Assembly: GCA_003259005.1 (NCBI GenBank)
Contig: QLII01000001.1
Span: 7,865,001 to 7,929,000 of the forward strand
Reading direction: 5' to 3'
Source of the DNA: Spirosoma telluris
Lineage (GTDB): Bacteria > Bacteroidota > Bacteroidia > Cytophagales > Spirosomataceae
DNA: 64,000 bases
How positions within the stretch are numbered: the first letter of the stretch is position 1; each line of letters starts with the position of its first letter. The position numbers were made by a program, and so were the translations under genes. Below the pieces are notes generated by a model. That model saw only the letters and a program-made list of their open reading frames with translations, was not told the DNA's origin and did not search any database. Below are positions 39,763 through 49,019 of the stretch, piece by piece.

Positions 39763-41414
39763 ATAATGAAACCCCCGTTTCCAGGGAATGAAATCATCCT
39801 GACCGTGCCGGACGGCGGCAACTTCCAGATCACCATTGGCTACGCGGATGATCTGTTCCAGAATCCGTTCGCCAGCCTGTTGAATCGTTTCGTCCCCATC
39901 AATGACGGTACCCGTATTTATATCAATAATATCAGGCATTCGGTTGGCTAAAGCCGTATTGCTCGAAATTTTAATGACGGGCGCAATCGGGTTTCCAGTT
40001 GGCGTACCCAATCCGGTTGTGAATAAAACGACCGTTGCACCCGAAGCCACTTCGGCGGTTGTCGATTCGACATCATTGCCGGGTGTACACAGCAAATTCA
40101 GTCCCGGTTTGCGAACGGGTTCCGGATAGTCGAGCACCGCAACAACGGGCGAACTTCCCCTTTTTTCGACGCTCCTGCTGATTTCATCGCATCGGTAATG
40201 AGTCCATCGCGGATGTTTCCCGGCGACGGATTCATATCGAAACCTGACCCTGCTTCCTTCGCTCGTTGGGCGTAAATATTCATCAATTCGCGGAATCGGC
40301 TGGCGGTTTCCGCATCGACAGCGCGGTCGCAAAGTTCCTGCTCAACCCCGCAGAGTTCAGGGAACTCCGACAGAATGACCGTGCCACCCAGCGCAACCAC
40401 CAGATCTGACGCATGACCCACCGCAGGGTTGGCTGAAATACCCGAAAAACCATCCGAACCACCGCATTCCAGCCCAATAACCAGTTTGCTGAGGGGAGCG
40501 GGTTTCCGAATAGCTGTGTTGGCCTGCATCAGCCCGGCGAAGGTCTGCCGAAGTGCCAGACTAATCAATGATTCTTCGGTGCCAATGGTCTGTTGTTCGA
40601 GAACAAACAGGGGTTTGTCAAACTGCGGACTCCGTTTCTGGATTTCCTCCTGCAACATACCTACCTGGGCGTTCTGGCAACCCAGACTCAATACGGTAGC
40701 ACCCGCTACGTTCGGGTGAGTGATGTAGCCTGCCAGCATCCCGCAAAGTGCCTGCGCATCTTGCCGGGTACCTCCGCAACCGCCGTCGTGCATGAGAAAC
40801 TTCACCCCATCAACGTTCGGAAATAACTGAAGCTGACCACTTACCGATTGCTCGGCGGTGTTCAAATCGGCCTGCAAGACATCTTCAATAGTGCGCCCTG
40901 CCTGAACCAGCGCCTTCAGTTCCTGTGTCTGCTGCTGATATGTATGCCGACGACCGTAACCGAGGTCATTGACAAGCGCTTCTTCGAGGACCTGAATGTT
41001 GCGGTTCTCGCAAAATACCAGTGGAATAACGAGCCAGTAATTAGCCGTTCCAACGCTTCCGTCAGAACGGTGATAGCCCATAAACGTCTGGTTCTGCCAC
41101 TGGTCAACGGTTGGGGGTGTCCATTGGTAAGCGGCTGCATGTAGGTCGTAGCTGTTGGTTGCGTGCTGCACATTAAAGGTAGTGAGCCGCCCACCCGCGG
41201 GAATAGCCTGCCTGGCTTTGCCGACCAATACGCCATACATCGTGATGGAATCACCGGGAGCAAATGCCTGAATGGCCAGTTTATGTTTTGCCGGGATAGG
41301 CTCGGTAACAATCAGCGAATTGCCCTCATTCTGAACGCGGTCGCCCGGTTCCAAATCGGTAAGGGCAACCAGTACGGAGTCGTTAGGGTGTATTTTTAAA
41401 ACAATCTGTTTCAT
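39754..41414 (-). CDS. uxaA: Altronate dehydratase (frame broken in a G run)
   Basis: Dehydrates D-altronate to 2-keto-3-deoxygluconate. The N-terminal SAF domain (KIHPNDSVLVALTDLEPGDR) is followed by the catalytic part with LMHDGGCGGTRQDAQALCGM, VLSLGCQNAQVGML and LECGGSDGFSGISANPAVG, whose cysteines bind metal. At 40157-40160 four bases should be five: the added base joins SAGASKKGG to SSPVVAVLDYPEPVRKPG and gives 553 residues. The last codons and TGA lie in a hairpin arm. It lies between uxaB and uxaC. Confidence 0.94.
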
Positions 41415-41423
41415 GTTGGTTTT

Positions 41424-41532
41424 ATAGAACGCTGATTTTTATGATTTTTAAATTATAAGGATTGATTAACCCATTTTATCCTATTGATAAATCATACTTT
41501 AATCATAATGATCATAACAATCAGCGTTCTAT
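41424..41532. repeat. Inverted repeat of the AGAACGCTGATTTTTATGAT family
   Basis: The arms ATAGAACGCTGATT (41424-41437) and AATCAGCGTTCTAT (41519-41532) are perfect, with partial pairing further in. It fills the uxaB/uxaA junction. It is the gene-free counterpart of the repeat pair around the GxxExxY gene. Confidence 0.8.
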
Positions 41533-41534
41533 TT

Positions 41535-43064
41535 TCATTTTGTTACGGCTTCAATATGATCGAAGTGGGTCGCTACCGTAGCTAATACGCCGTTTTCGAT
41601 CATTTGGGCTAGATAACCGGCTACAGCGTCGGCAAATCCTGGTAATAGGCTTAAGTCGTTATCCCAAAGAGTCGTATTCTGAAGGACTTCATTCGTTAAT
41701 TCCCTGGGTGTTAGGCGAGCCCACAGATCGGCAAAATAACCTGCCTGAGCATCCTGAATTGGATAGGTGACGCCTTCCCGTTCGCCATACCATACGTCGC
41801 CCTGTTGCGAGGTAGCCCGCATAAACAACAGATAGGCTGCAAAACCGAGAGGAATGTACCGGGGTGTTACATGCAGTTGCTTATAATAATGAAGCAAAGT
41901 TGGAATGTTACGCATCTGCATCTTCGCCGAATACTGCATGGTGATCGCTATCCAGCGGTGTTCGATGAACGGATTGCGGAAGCGGTCAAGCACATGAAAA
42001 CCAAATCGTTGGGCAATTTTCTCGTCGACCGTGTACGGAATCCCCGGAATCAATTCGGCCAGCATCACACTACTCACAAACGCAGACATAACCTCATCGT
42101 CCATCGCTTCCCGAACTGTTTCGAAGCCGCTTAGATAGGCCAGACCACAACTCAGTGTGTGTGTGCCGTTAAGCAGACGCAGTTTCAGTTCACGGAACTG
42201 GTCGATATTGGGACGGATAAAGATATTCTCGTCGGCCTGATGAAATGACAATATCTCCTGAACATGCTCATCGCCCTCGATTGCCCACAGCCGATACACT
42301 TCCGAAATGGTCAGGAGTTCGTCTTGGTAGCCAAGCTGGTCGCTGATAGCCTGATAGGTAGCCGAGTCCGGGCGGCCTGGTACAATCCGATCGACCAGCG
42401 AGTTACAACAGGTGTTGGCCTTCGTAAGCCACTCGATAAAAGGCACTTCCAATTTATTTTGATGTGCTAGTTCCAGCAGAATAGCGGCTAACTTGGTGCC
42501 GTTATTTGGAATGAGTTCGGTGGGGACGATGACTAACCCTTTGGCCGGATCTCCCTTAAAGGCTTGGTAGCGAGCGTATAAAACAGCCAATAGTTTGCCC
42601 GGAAATGACTCAGGTGGCGACTGCCGAATATCCTCCTGAACGAATTGAATCCCTACCTCCGTCGTATTGGAAATCACGATTTGCAAATCAGGGCTAACGG
42701 CAACTCGAAGAATTTCATCCCACTGTTGTTTCGCCGATAACACGCGGCTAATGGCCGAACAAACCACGTTTTCTTCAACCAGTTTCTTATTTTCCACCCC
42801 CCGAATACAGAGCGTATACAGATTATCCTGCCGGGCAAAAGCCGACATATCGCCACCATCCGTCGATTTAACGACAACGATTCGTCCGTTGAAGATACCC
42901 TGACGATTGGCCTTGTCGATCAGATAATCGGGTAATCCACGTAGCAGAACCCCCGTCCCGAATTGCAGCACCCGTTCGGGCAACTGGAAGAGTTGGTCGG
43001 TTGGCATACTGACATCGGTGTGTGGCTGAAGCAAAGGCAGCGACTGGATTGATAGCGGATTCAT
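41535..43064 (-). CDS. uxaB: Tagaturonate reductase (altronate oxidoreductase)
   Basis: NADH-dependent reduction of tagaturonate to altronate. A 509-residue member of the mannitol dehydrogenase family: RVLQFGTGVLLRGLPDYLID is the Rossmann start, VISNTTEVGIQFV and IVPTELIPNNGTKLA follow, and LRLLNGTHTLSCGLAYLSGF carries the catalytic Lys/Asn/His region. The frame is intact. It is the first gene of the leftward uronate run; the LacI operator lies about 135 bp upstream. Confidence 0.95.
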   Translation of the reverse strand: MNPLSIQSLPLLQPHTDVSMPTDQLFQLPERVLQFGTGVLLRGLPDYLIDKANRQGIFNGRIVVVKSTDGGDMSAFARQDNLYTLCIRGVENKKLVEENVVCSAISRVLSAKQQWDEILRVAVSPDLQIVISNTTEVGIQFVQEDIRQSPPESFPGKLLAVLYARYQAFKGDPAKGLVIVPTELIPNNGTKLAAILLELAHQNKLEVPFIEWLTKANTCCNSLVDRIVPGRPDSATYQAISDQLGYQDELLTISEVYRLWAIEGDEHVQEILSFHQADENIFIRPNIDQFRELKLRLLNGTHTLSCGLAYLSGFETVREAMDDEVMSAFVSSVMLAELIPGIPYTVDEKIAQRFGFHVLDRFRNPFIEHRWIAITMQYSAKMQMRNIPTLLHYYKQLHVTPRYIPLGFAAYLLFMRATSQQGDVWYGEREGVTYPIQDAQAGYFADLWARLTPRELTNEVLQNTTLWDNDLSLLPGFADAVAGYLAQMIENGVLATVATHFDHIEAVTK

Positions 43065-43198
43065 ACGGATGTACTAGATCGGAAATTGTCTTTTTTATGG
43101 AAAACAAGTGAGCCGCCAACAGAAGAGGTTTGCTGATTGCCTGGATAAGATTAAGCAGGCTATTTGTTAATTAGAAACTTTTGGAGATATTTATTCAC

Positions 43199-43222
43199 GC
43201 AAACGTTATCGGGAACGTTGCC
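43199..43222. promoter_or_regulatory. LacI-family operator between uxaB and the regulator gene
   Basis: CGTTATCGGGAACGTTGCC is the core of a 24-bp site in the divergent promoter region. GTTATCGGGAAC has the central CG and inverted GTT/AAC arms of LacI operators. The copy at 30034-30057 differs at two positions. It is probably the site of the neighbouring regulator. Confidence 0.75.
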
Positions 43223-43338
43223 GAATTTTAAATATGCCTGTAGAAAACGCTAAAATGAGTAGTTGGGTACGATTCTAAACTTATGACGCTAGCGGGCGAA
43301 CGACTTGATGTGTTTTTGTACTTTACCAATATGTTGCT

Positions 43339-44367
43339 TTGGATGCCATTACGATAAAAGATATTGCGCGTGCGTTAAATCTTTCGACCTCGACGGTCTC
43401 GCGGGCGTTGCGGGATAGTTATGAAATAAACCCGGAGACTAAACGCCTGGTAGTCGAGTACGCCGAACGGTTTAACTATCGCCCTAACCCGATTGCCCTT
43501 AGCCTAAAAGAAAACCGGAGCCGGGTTATTGGGGTGGTTGTGCCTCAAATTGCCAACAATTATTTTTCGCAGGCCATTAATGGGATTGACGCCATTGCCT
43601 ACAGTCGGGGCTATCAGGTTATCATTTTCCAAAGTCATGAATCCTACGAGCGGGAGCTATTGACGGTTCAGCAGGCGGTTGCCCGTAAAGTAGATGGATT
43701 ACTTATTTCCTTGTCGGGTGGTACGTCGGATGTGTCGCATTTGCGGGATTTGCAGGAGCGAAAATTACCGATTGTCCTGTTTGATCGGGTTTCTAAAGAA
43801 CTTGATTCGTTCTGTGTAACCGCCGATAATTTCACCGGAGCATTTGCCGCTACCGAGCACCTGATTCAATCGGGCCGACGGCGTATCGCGCATTTGGCTA
43901 TCCCGTCTTACATTTCCATTACCCAGGAGCGGTTGGCTGGCTATCGGGCCGCCCTTGAAAAATATGGAGTGCCTTATGACGAAAATCTGATTCGTTATTC
44001 TGAATTCAGTCAGAATGATGTAGAACCCGTTGTCAATGATTTATTGAACCAGTCGCCCGATGCCTTCTTTGCGGCTGGTGATCGATTGGCCTTGGGTTGC
44101 CTGGCTACGCTTAAAAAGCGAGGCATAGCCATTCCGGAGACTGTTTCGCTGATTGGCTTCACCAATACACCCGTCGCCGATTTACTGGCTCCACCCATGA
44201 GCACTGTCGAGCAGCCCGCGCTTGACATTGGCCAGGTTGCCGCCGAGCAATTGATTAATCTGATTGAAGGCAAACAAAAACTAACGCAACCCGGTATGAT
44301 TCGAATGCCAACCCGGATGATCGTGCGGGAGTCGTCGCAGCCAGTTGGGGTTAGTAAACCCGTTTGA
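43339..44367 (+). CDS. LacI-family transcriptional regulator of uronate genes
   Basis: A 342-residue repressor. The helix-turn-helix is at residues 4-50 (ITIKDIARALNLSTSTVSRA, NYRPNPIALSLKENRS), then a periplasmic-binding-like sensor (VIGVVVPQIANNYFSQAING, DGLLISLSGG, FFAAGDRLALGCLATLKKRG). The frame opens with TTG at 43339; no in-frame ATG exists upstream before a TGA, so TTG is the likely start. It is divergent from uxaB with a LacI operator between them, and a near-identical operator precedes the ECF sigma gene. The effector is probably a uronate pathway intermediate such as KDG, by analogy only. Confidence 0.92.
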   Translation: MDAITIKDIARALNLSTSTVSRALRDSYEINPETKRLVVEYAERFNYRPNPIALSLKENRSRVIGVVVPQIANNYFSQAINGIDAIAYSRGYQVIIFQSHESYERELLTVQQAVARKVDGLLISLSGGTSDVSHLRDLQERKLPIVLFDRVSKELDSFCVTADNFTGAFAATEHLIQSGRRRIAHLAIPSYISITQERLAGYRAALEKYGVPYDENLIRYSEFSQNDVEPVVNDLLNQSPDAFFAAGDRLALGCLATLKKRGIAIPETVSLIGFTNTPVADLLAPPMSTVEQPALDIGQVAAEQLINLIEGKQKLTQPGMIRMPTRMIVRESSQPVGVSKPV

Positions 44368-44424
44368 TTTAAATGGATGTGCTGCCTGTTGCCGCTATGG
44401 TGTTCCCAATACCTTGAACAGCTT

Positions 44425-45303
44425 TTAAGCTAATTCAATTTGGGGAAGACCATCGTATAGTGCAAAAACAGATGACAGTCTAGGTAGCCATAAGCCCCTT
44501 GTTGCGCCAAAAATCCCTATACCCATGATGATAATCCACAGAAAAATAAGGGCTGCTGTAAAAAGACTAAAGGCAGTATGCTGTTTTTTCTGAGCATATA
44601 AATACATCTCCACCATAATCAGCGAAAGTGGAACGGCATAGGTGACTATAGAAAGAATTGTAAGAAAAGGGCCAGTAAATGTTTCGGGATTAAAGCCAAC
44701 AGGCCCCCCATTGACTACTAACCAGAACATTAACCCCACCCTGAAAAACCAGACTCCATTCACGACCATGTACAGCCGGAGCGCCCAGGCTCTATGCTCG
44801 GCAAATTGACGGGCTTTTGCATGGTGAATGGTAACTAAGGCAAATGAAATAATATAAATTGCCTGGATACTGATGCTTATGTGCTGGGTTGGATCGGCTA
44901 ACGAACCGCGTGTCCAGATCATCATTAACCCGGCTATACTGACCACAATGGCCGTAGCGACGTATACCCTGCCGAGCCAACGATGAAAAACAGGGAATTG
45001 TCGACGTAATGCTGGAATTAGTTGCAGGGGGCCACCGATAACCAGTATGACTGCCAACAATATATGAATACCCACAACGACTTTCCACGTGCCTTCGACG
45101 TAACGGTCTGGCAAGACTTCTTTCCATCGGTCAAAATTGCCTGTAACAGTGGTTTTCCCGTAGAATAAGAGAATATAAATTCCAAATAACCATTGGCCGA
45201 CTGTAGCCACTACCAGCCATACGGTTGCTGCGAAGGTCAGGATCCTTGTTGCATATAGCGTCTTTTCTTTTTCGGGCAGGAGGAGATTTGTAGGTGTCGT
45301 CAT
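44425..45303 (-). CDS. DUF2306-type membrane protein
   Basis: A 292-residue polytopic protein with about seven or eight membrane helices (LTFAATVWLVVATVGQWLFG, VVVGIHILLAVILVIGGPLQ, FHRWLGRVYVATAIVVSIAG). The HRWLGRVY segment and conserved His residues (ITTIHHAKARQFAEHRAW region) are typical of DUF2306 proteins, whose function is unknown. It is downstream of a Crp-like regulator on the same strand, with a gap of about 100 bp, and the two may be linked. Confidence 0.75.
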   Translation of the reverse strand: MTTPTNLLLPEKEKTLYATRILTFAATVWLVVATVGQWLFGIYILLFYGKTTVTGNFDRWKEVLPDRYVEGTWKVVVGIHILLAVILVIGGPLQLIPALRRQFPVFHRWLGRVYVATAIVVSIAGLMMIWTRGSLADPTQHISISIQAIYIISFALVTIHHAKARQFAEHRAWALRLYMVVNGVWFFRVGLMFWLVVNGGPVGFNPETFTGPFLTILSIVTYAVPLSLIMVEMYLYAQKKQHTAFSLFTAALIFLWIIIMGIGIFGATRGLWLPRLSSVFALYDGLPQIELA

Positions 45304-45406
45304 AGCAGAAGGGCTGTAAAGTTTAATTCAAACTTAAAGCGGATGCTGTCGGCTATGAGTAGACAAATGTCCAATAGGGATGAGCGGTTTTATTCAGGTA
45401 TAGGCG

Positions 45407-45991
45407 TTAAGAGCCAAACTCTCTCCTGAGCCGACTCAAGTGTCTCTGCGTGATACCCAGATAAGAGGCAATGTGGCGTAAGGGCACGTGCCTGATAATG
45501 GTTGGTTTTTCCTTCAGAAATTTTTGATAACGGGCTTCAGCCGTCAAACTGGTCATATCATTGATCCGTCTTTTTTCTTCTTCCAGGTGTTTTTGCAGAA
45601 TTTGAATCGTATAATCTTTCTGCGTACTACTACGTCTGGCACCCACCTCAACGTCGTCCCGGCTGATTCGAAGTAGTTCGCAATCTGTAATACAGTGCAG
45701 GTTTTCGTTGGAAACCGTGCGGTTCATAAAATGGAAATACGACGTAAAAAAACGGGAACCATCGTTGAGATCGGTGGTAATTTCGTTATTGTCTTCGTCG
45801 ACGTAGAAGTTTCTCATATACCCCGAAACGATAAAGTTATGGTATTGAGGGACTTCGCCAGCAGGCTCGATAATCGTGTCTTTGGGTACGAAACATGGCT
45901 TGAACAATTGGCGAATTGAAGCCTTGTCTTCTTCGGGCAAGGTTAACACTTCGGCTACATAATTGAAAAATCTCGTGTAGTAATGTTCCAT
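45407..45991 (-). CDS. Crp/Fnr-family transcriptional regulator
   Basis: A 194-residue protein with an N-terminal cyclic-nucleotide-binding-like beta-roll (FVPKDTIIEPAGEVPQYHNF, SGYMRNFYVDEDNNEITTDL) and a short C-terminal helix-turn-helix (VPLRHIASYLGITQRHLSRL). The cAMP-contact residues of Crp are not conserved, as in many Bacteroidota members. Its targets are unknown; the DUF2306 gene downstream is a candidate. It lies between that gene and a serine hydrolase. Confidence 0.88.
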   Translation of the reverse strand: MEHYYTRFFNYVAEVLTLPEEDKASIRQLFKPCFVPKDTIIEPAGEVPQYHNFIVSGYMRNFYVDEDNNEITTDLNDGSRFFTSYFHFMNRTVSNENLHCITDCELLRISRDDVEVGARRSSTQKDYTIQILQKHLEEEKRRINDMTSLTAEARYQKFLKEKPTIIRHVPLRHIASYLGITQRHLSRLRREFGS

Positions 45992-46035
45992 GGTAAAGGA
46001 TAGTTACACAAGTTTACAAATTCTGCATTGCGCAC

Positions 46036-47271
46036 TCAAACGCCACCACAAAGGAATGATGGAGTGGGTATACCTGCTTTTTTACTTAACCCTTCGGAAC
46101 ATGACGCATAACGGGCAACCAGCCACTTCGTTTTGTTACAGCTTACCTGTTCATTCCCCTTTTTGTAAGGCTTATAGCCCAGAAACGAAACCGTGCTTGG
46201 GTCGAATCCCATAAACTGCCGTGTGATGTCGCCAATCAGACTTAGGCCGTTGGTCGAATTAGTAAAATACACCACGGCGTCCTGGCTTTTCGGGCAACCG
46301 GTTATATAGCATTTGTAGGTGTCATTGTCGCCCCAATGCCAGAAATAATCGGCTTGTGGGCCATGCTCCAGGCCAAACCCTAGGCCCCAGCTCAGTGTTG
46401 ATGAAAGAGAGTCGGTCGTGCCCGAAAACGTTTTGGGTAATTTCCCCTGCGATGTCAGCATCTGGTTCACGGTTCCCGTTTTCAAGCCTTTAGGGGTGAG
46501 AATAGCTAGTAGAAACCGGGCGTAATCATCGGCGGTGGTTTGCAAAGAGTAAGCGGTGTTGGCCTGGTTGGATGTATAATGCGCTTCTGGTTTCCCAGCT
46601 TTGTCGTGCGGAAAGGCGAAATTAGCATCGAATACAGGTTGCCAGATGTAGCTGCTACGGGTCATCTGCAAAGGGATAAACACCCGCTTTGTCATGAAGT
46701 CATTTAGCGGAGTTCCCGTGATTTTTTCGACAACTTTCTGGAGATAAACGAATCCCTCACCTGAGTAACCAAATCGTTCGCCGGGAGCCCATCGCATAGT
46801 CAGTTCTGAAGATCGTCTGTTTTTGCGCCAGTTCGGGAAACCCGTCCGATGGCTCAACACCATTCGGGCTGTAATTTTTTTATAGCGTTCGTCGGAAGCA
46901 ACATCTGGGTAGGGGAGGTACGCATAGAGGGGCTTGTCTAACTCCAGCAGGCCTTCTTCCACCAGTTGCAATACGGCGTAGGCAAAGACCGGTTTGCTCA
47001 GCGAAGCCGCATCGAAAATAGTGGCCGATGTAACCCGCTGCGTTGAGTCGGATTTAGTCAGGCCATAGCCCTTGCTGTAGACCAGCTTGTTGTTGCGAAT
47101 TAGGGCAATGGACAAGCCCGGCACATTGGCGCTTTCCATGTGCTGCGTGATGAACTGGTCAACCTGAGCGGGTTGGAGACCCGGTAGTTTGGGCTGGGAT
47201 TGCGCTGTTAACCAGGTCAGACAGACGAGTACGAAAAGGGCTAGTGTATTGAGGTAAAGCATTGTTTTCAT
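46036..47271 (-). CDS. Serine hydrolase, class C beta-lactamase / PBP-like
   Basis: An exported protein of up to 411 residues with a signal peptide (LYLNTLALFVLVCLTWLTAQ). Active-site motifs: FDAASLSKPVFAYAV (Ser-x-x-Lys), FGYSGEGFVYLQKVVE (Tyr-Ser-x) and YFWHWGDNDTYK (His-x-Gly). Such proteins act as esterases, peptidases or lactamases; the substrate is unclear. The end is odd: after LGYKPYKKG the frame runs on for about 35 Cys/Ser-rich residues. One more G in the run near 46159 would give a stop after KKGE, so the long tail may be another undercall. Confidence 0.87.
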   Translation of the reverse strand: MKTMLYLNTLALFVLVCLTWLTAQSQPKLPGLQPAQVDQFITQHMESANVPGLSIALIRNNKLVYSKGYGLTKSDSTQRVTSATIFDAASLSKPVFAYAVLQLVEEGLLELDKPLYAYLPYPDVASDERYKKITARMVLSHRTGFPNWRKNRRSSELTMRWAPGERFGYSGEGFVYLQKVVEKITGTPLNDFMTKRVFIPLQMTRSSYIWQPVFDANFAFPHDKAGKPEAHYTSNQANTAYSLQTTADDYARFLLAILTPKGLKTGTVNQMLTSQGKLPKTFSGTTDSLSSTLSWGLGFGLEHGPQADYFWHWGDNDTYKCYITGCPKSQDAVVYFTNSTNGLSLIGDITRQFMGFDPSTVSFLGYKPYKKGNEQVSCNKTKWLVARYASCSEGLSKKAGIPTPSFLCGGV

Positions 47272-47357
47272 AAGCGGAGGAATTTCGTTAGAACGTATAA
47301 GTCACCTGCGTTTGTAAACTTAGCTCAAACGACGAATCGTACGAATTGGCACTGCTT

Positions 47358-47438
47358 ACCACCAACGGGTGTTGATGGTAGGCGCACAGCTCCAATGAAC
47401 AAACATACCTGAACTTTTACACACCCGTTTGGCTGGGC
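47358..47438. repeat. attC-like repeat A (degenerate)
   Basis: Outer boxes are imperfect: CACCAAC (47360) and GCTGGGC (47432). The inner stem CGGGTGT pairs with ACACCCG. The loop has CAATGAAC and TACCTGAAC as in the other copies. It ends the set of four repeats and lies between the cassette gene at 47510 and the serine hydrolase. Confidence 0.4.
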
Positions 47439-47509
47439 TGAGGTACGTCGCATACATGTCGCCCGACAGCCGCCCACGCTGAACAAGGCCAGAACCTGGA
47501 AGTTGCTCC

Positions 47510-47772
47510 TTAAATCACGTTTTTTCTGGAGTTGAGTTCTTTCTTTATTTCTTTTAGATTATTCCAGTTTAAAAATACTATTGGCATCAATGCAAAAGGA
47601 ATCACGCCCAGACCTATGCTCGTTCCATCAAGTCCTTTTTTGATTGCCAAAAGCACTACCATAACTAGCAGTACCGAAAGTGCCCCAGCCAACATACCCA
47701 TTGCGAACTCTGCTGTTTTTTTTGTTTGAGCAAAGCCTCATTGCTCATCTCTTGGATTTTCTGGCTTTTCAT
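47510..47772 (-). CDS. Small membrane protein, cassette gene (frame broken in an A run)
   Basis: With one A added to the eight at 47716-47723 the frame runs from ATG 47772: MKSQKIQEMSNEALLKQKK, then TAEFAMGMLAGALSVLLVMV, giving 87 residues. There are two membrane helices (GALSVLLVMVVLLAI and LGVIPFALMPIVFLNW) with a charged tail (NNLKEIKKELNSRKN). It resembles the small two-helix proteins of unknown function common in Bacteroidota. It lies between attC-like repeats A and B. Confidence 0.6.
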
Positions 47773-47981
47773 GTGACTAAGTTAGTGTTAAGAAAACGTT
47801 ACTTTATTGGGGCGTTTACGCTGTCGCCGAGGAGCCGGACTTGGGAGCCCAACCTATACCAGGCGTGGTGTTTACGTTGTCGACCGAAACCCGAAAACGG
47901 AAGTCTAAACGCTACCTTCCAGGACGTTCAGTGTGTTACCGAGACGACGGCAAACACGCGTTTTAATTGCTTATTATATTC

Positions 47982-48066
47982 ACCAAATGCCCAAAAGGGC
48001 TGATGGTGAACATAATAATTCGGTTCACTACGTTGCTTCGACCTTTTCACCTTTGTTTAGTTGGGC
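47982..48066. repeat. attC-like repeat B
   Basis: 85 bp from ACCAAAT to GTTGGGC (48060-48066). The inner stem GGTGAA pairs with TTCACC, and GCCCAA with TTGGGC. After it comes a tail with CTCCTGCAGGACGGGC. It fills the gene-free gap 47773-48155, whose remaining part (about 47815-47900) also shares words with the gap before repeat D. Confidence 0.55.
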
Positions 48067-48155
48067 TGCAACCCTCCTGCAGGACGGGCTTCCTGTCGAT
48101 AGGGAGTTATGCTATACAGAGCGAACAGCAGTTCAATAGGACACACCTTGTATTA

Positions 48156-48620
48156 TCATTTTTGACGTGCTGCCGCAACAACTTTTTCCACGAAGTTCAT
48201 AATATCATTTTTGTGTAATTCTACGTTGGCAAGCAGTTTAGACAAGTTCAACAGTTCAGGTGATGTTAAATTGTAACGGGCTTTTAATTGTGGTAAATGA
48301 GTTTTTTCTTTTTGAAAAGAAGTAAGAAGCTTGAATGTTTCCCAGATTTCTTCCTCCTCTCTTCGCATTACTGCATACCCACCGAAAGTTATAAAAGAAA
48401 CAACTCCGCTACTTTTTTCTACACATACGCCCCTTGCTCCAGCCGCAAGGGGTGGTTCCTCGGGAGTTGTGCCATCTAAATTAACAATTTTGTAGTCGAA
48501 GTAATAGCATTTCCGGAATTCAATATAGTTGTCGGCAACTTTCAACTTGAAGTTGTCAAGGACTTTACCATGACTCTCAAGAAAGGTTGCTGCTATCCTT
48601 TTTGCTTCCGACGATTCCAT
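48156..48620 (-). CDS. Cassette gene, Imm35-like possible immunity protein
   Basis: 154 residues, no signal peptide. The N-terminal helix (SSEAKRIAATFLESHGKVLD), the strand FRKCYYFDYKIVNLDG and the segment PPLAAGARGVCVEKSSGVVSF followed by TFGGYA follow the pattern of Imm35/YrhB-like immunity domains. A helical C-terminal part follows (LPQLKARYNLTSPELLNLSK). No toxin gene is next to it. The assignment is by pattern only. Isolated between attC-like repeats B and C, which is how cassette genes are carried. Confidence 0.55.
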   Translation of the reverse strand: MESSEAKRIAATFLESHGKVLDNFKLKVADNYIEFRKCYYFDYKIVNLDGTTPEEPPLAAGARGVCVEKSSGVVSFITFGGYAVMRREEEEIWETFKLLTSFQKEKTHLPQLKARYNLTSPELLNLSKLLANVELHKNDIMNFVEKVVAAARQK

Positions 48621-48767
48621 AATTATCTACCTAAATTCAACCTGCCTTCCTGAGACGTTTGGCTTGTCACCCGCTACGTGGTAAACGAGCAAGAAAACGC
48701 CTTGTCATGAGACGTGCAAGTTGTCGTACGAGGCCTGTAAACGCTCTTTTTTAATGCTGTATGAGCC

Positions 48768-48949
48768 ACCCAACGGCCCCGAGGGCTAATGGTGGGCGAG
48801 TCACTCAACTGAACCACTTACTTGCACCTTTACACACTCATTTGGAGGTAGTGCTAAATTGCAAATATCTGATTATCAAGTATTATTCATTAAGACAATT
48901 TAGCAGTTTTTGTGCATGTATTCGCCCGCGAATTCAGCGGAGGTTGGGC
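48768..48949. repeat. attC-like repeat C with a palindromic insertion
   Basis: The boxes ACCCAAC (48768-48774) and GTTGGGC (48943-48949) are perfect consensus matches. The copy is about 98 bp longer than B and D because of extra sequence holding the palindrome GCTAAATTG/CAATTTAGC (48853-48904). The tail has CGCCTGCGGGACGAGCTGCC. It fills most of the gene-free gap 48621-49019. Confidence 0.55.
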
Positions 48950-49019
48950 TGAAAACCCGCCTGCGGGACGAGCTGCCTGTCACCGAACAGCCGTCCAAGA
49001 AAAGCCAAACAAGCAGTTT

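Noticed and set aside
39648..39836. N-terminal extension of uxaC
   Set aside because: The extra codons read through the AAAGAGCGAA inverted repeat and the uxaA end; the family start is MKKPFLNEDF at 39647.
43331..43341. ATG at 43331 as the LacI regulator start
   Set aside because: It is in another frame and meets a stop after a few codons. The family sequence DAITIKDIA continues directly from TTG 43339.
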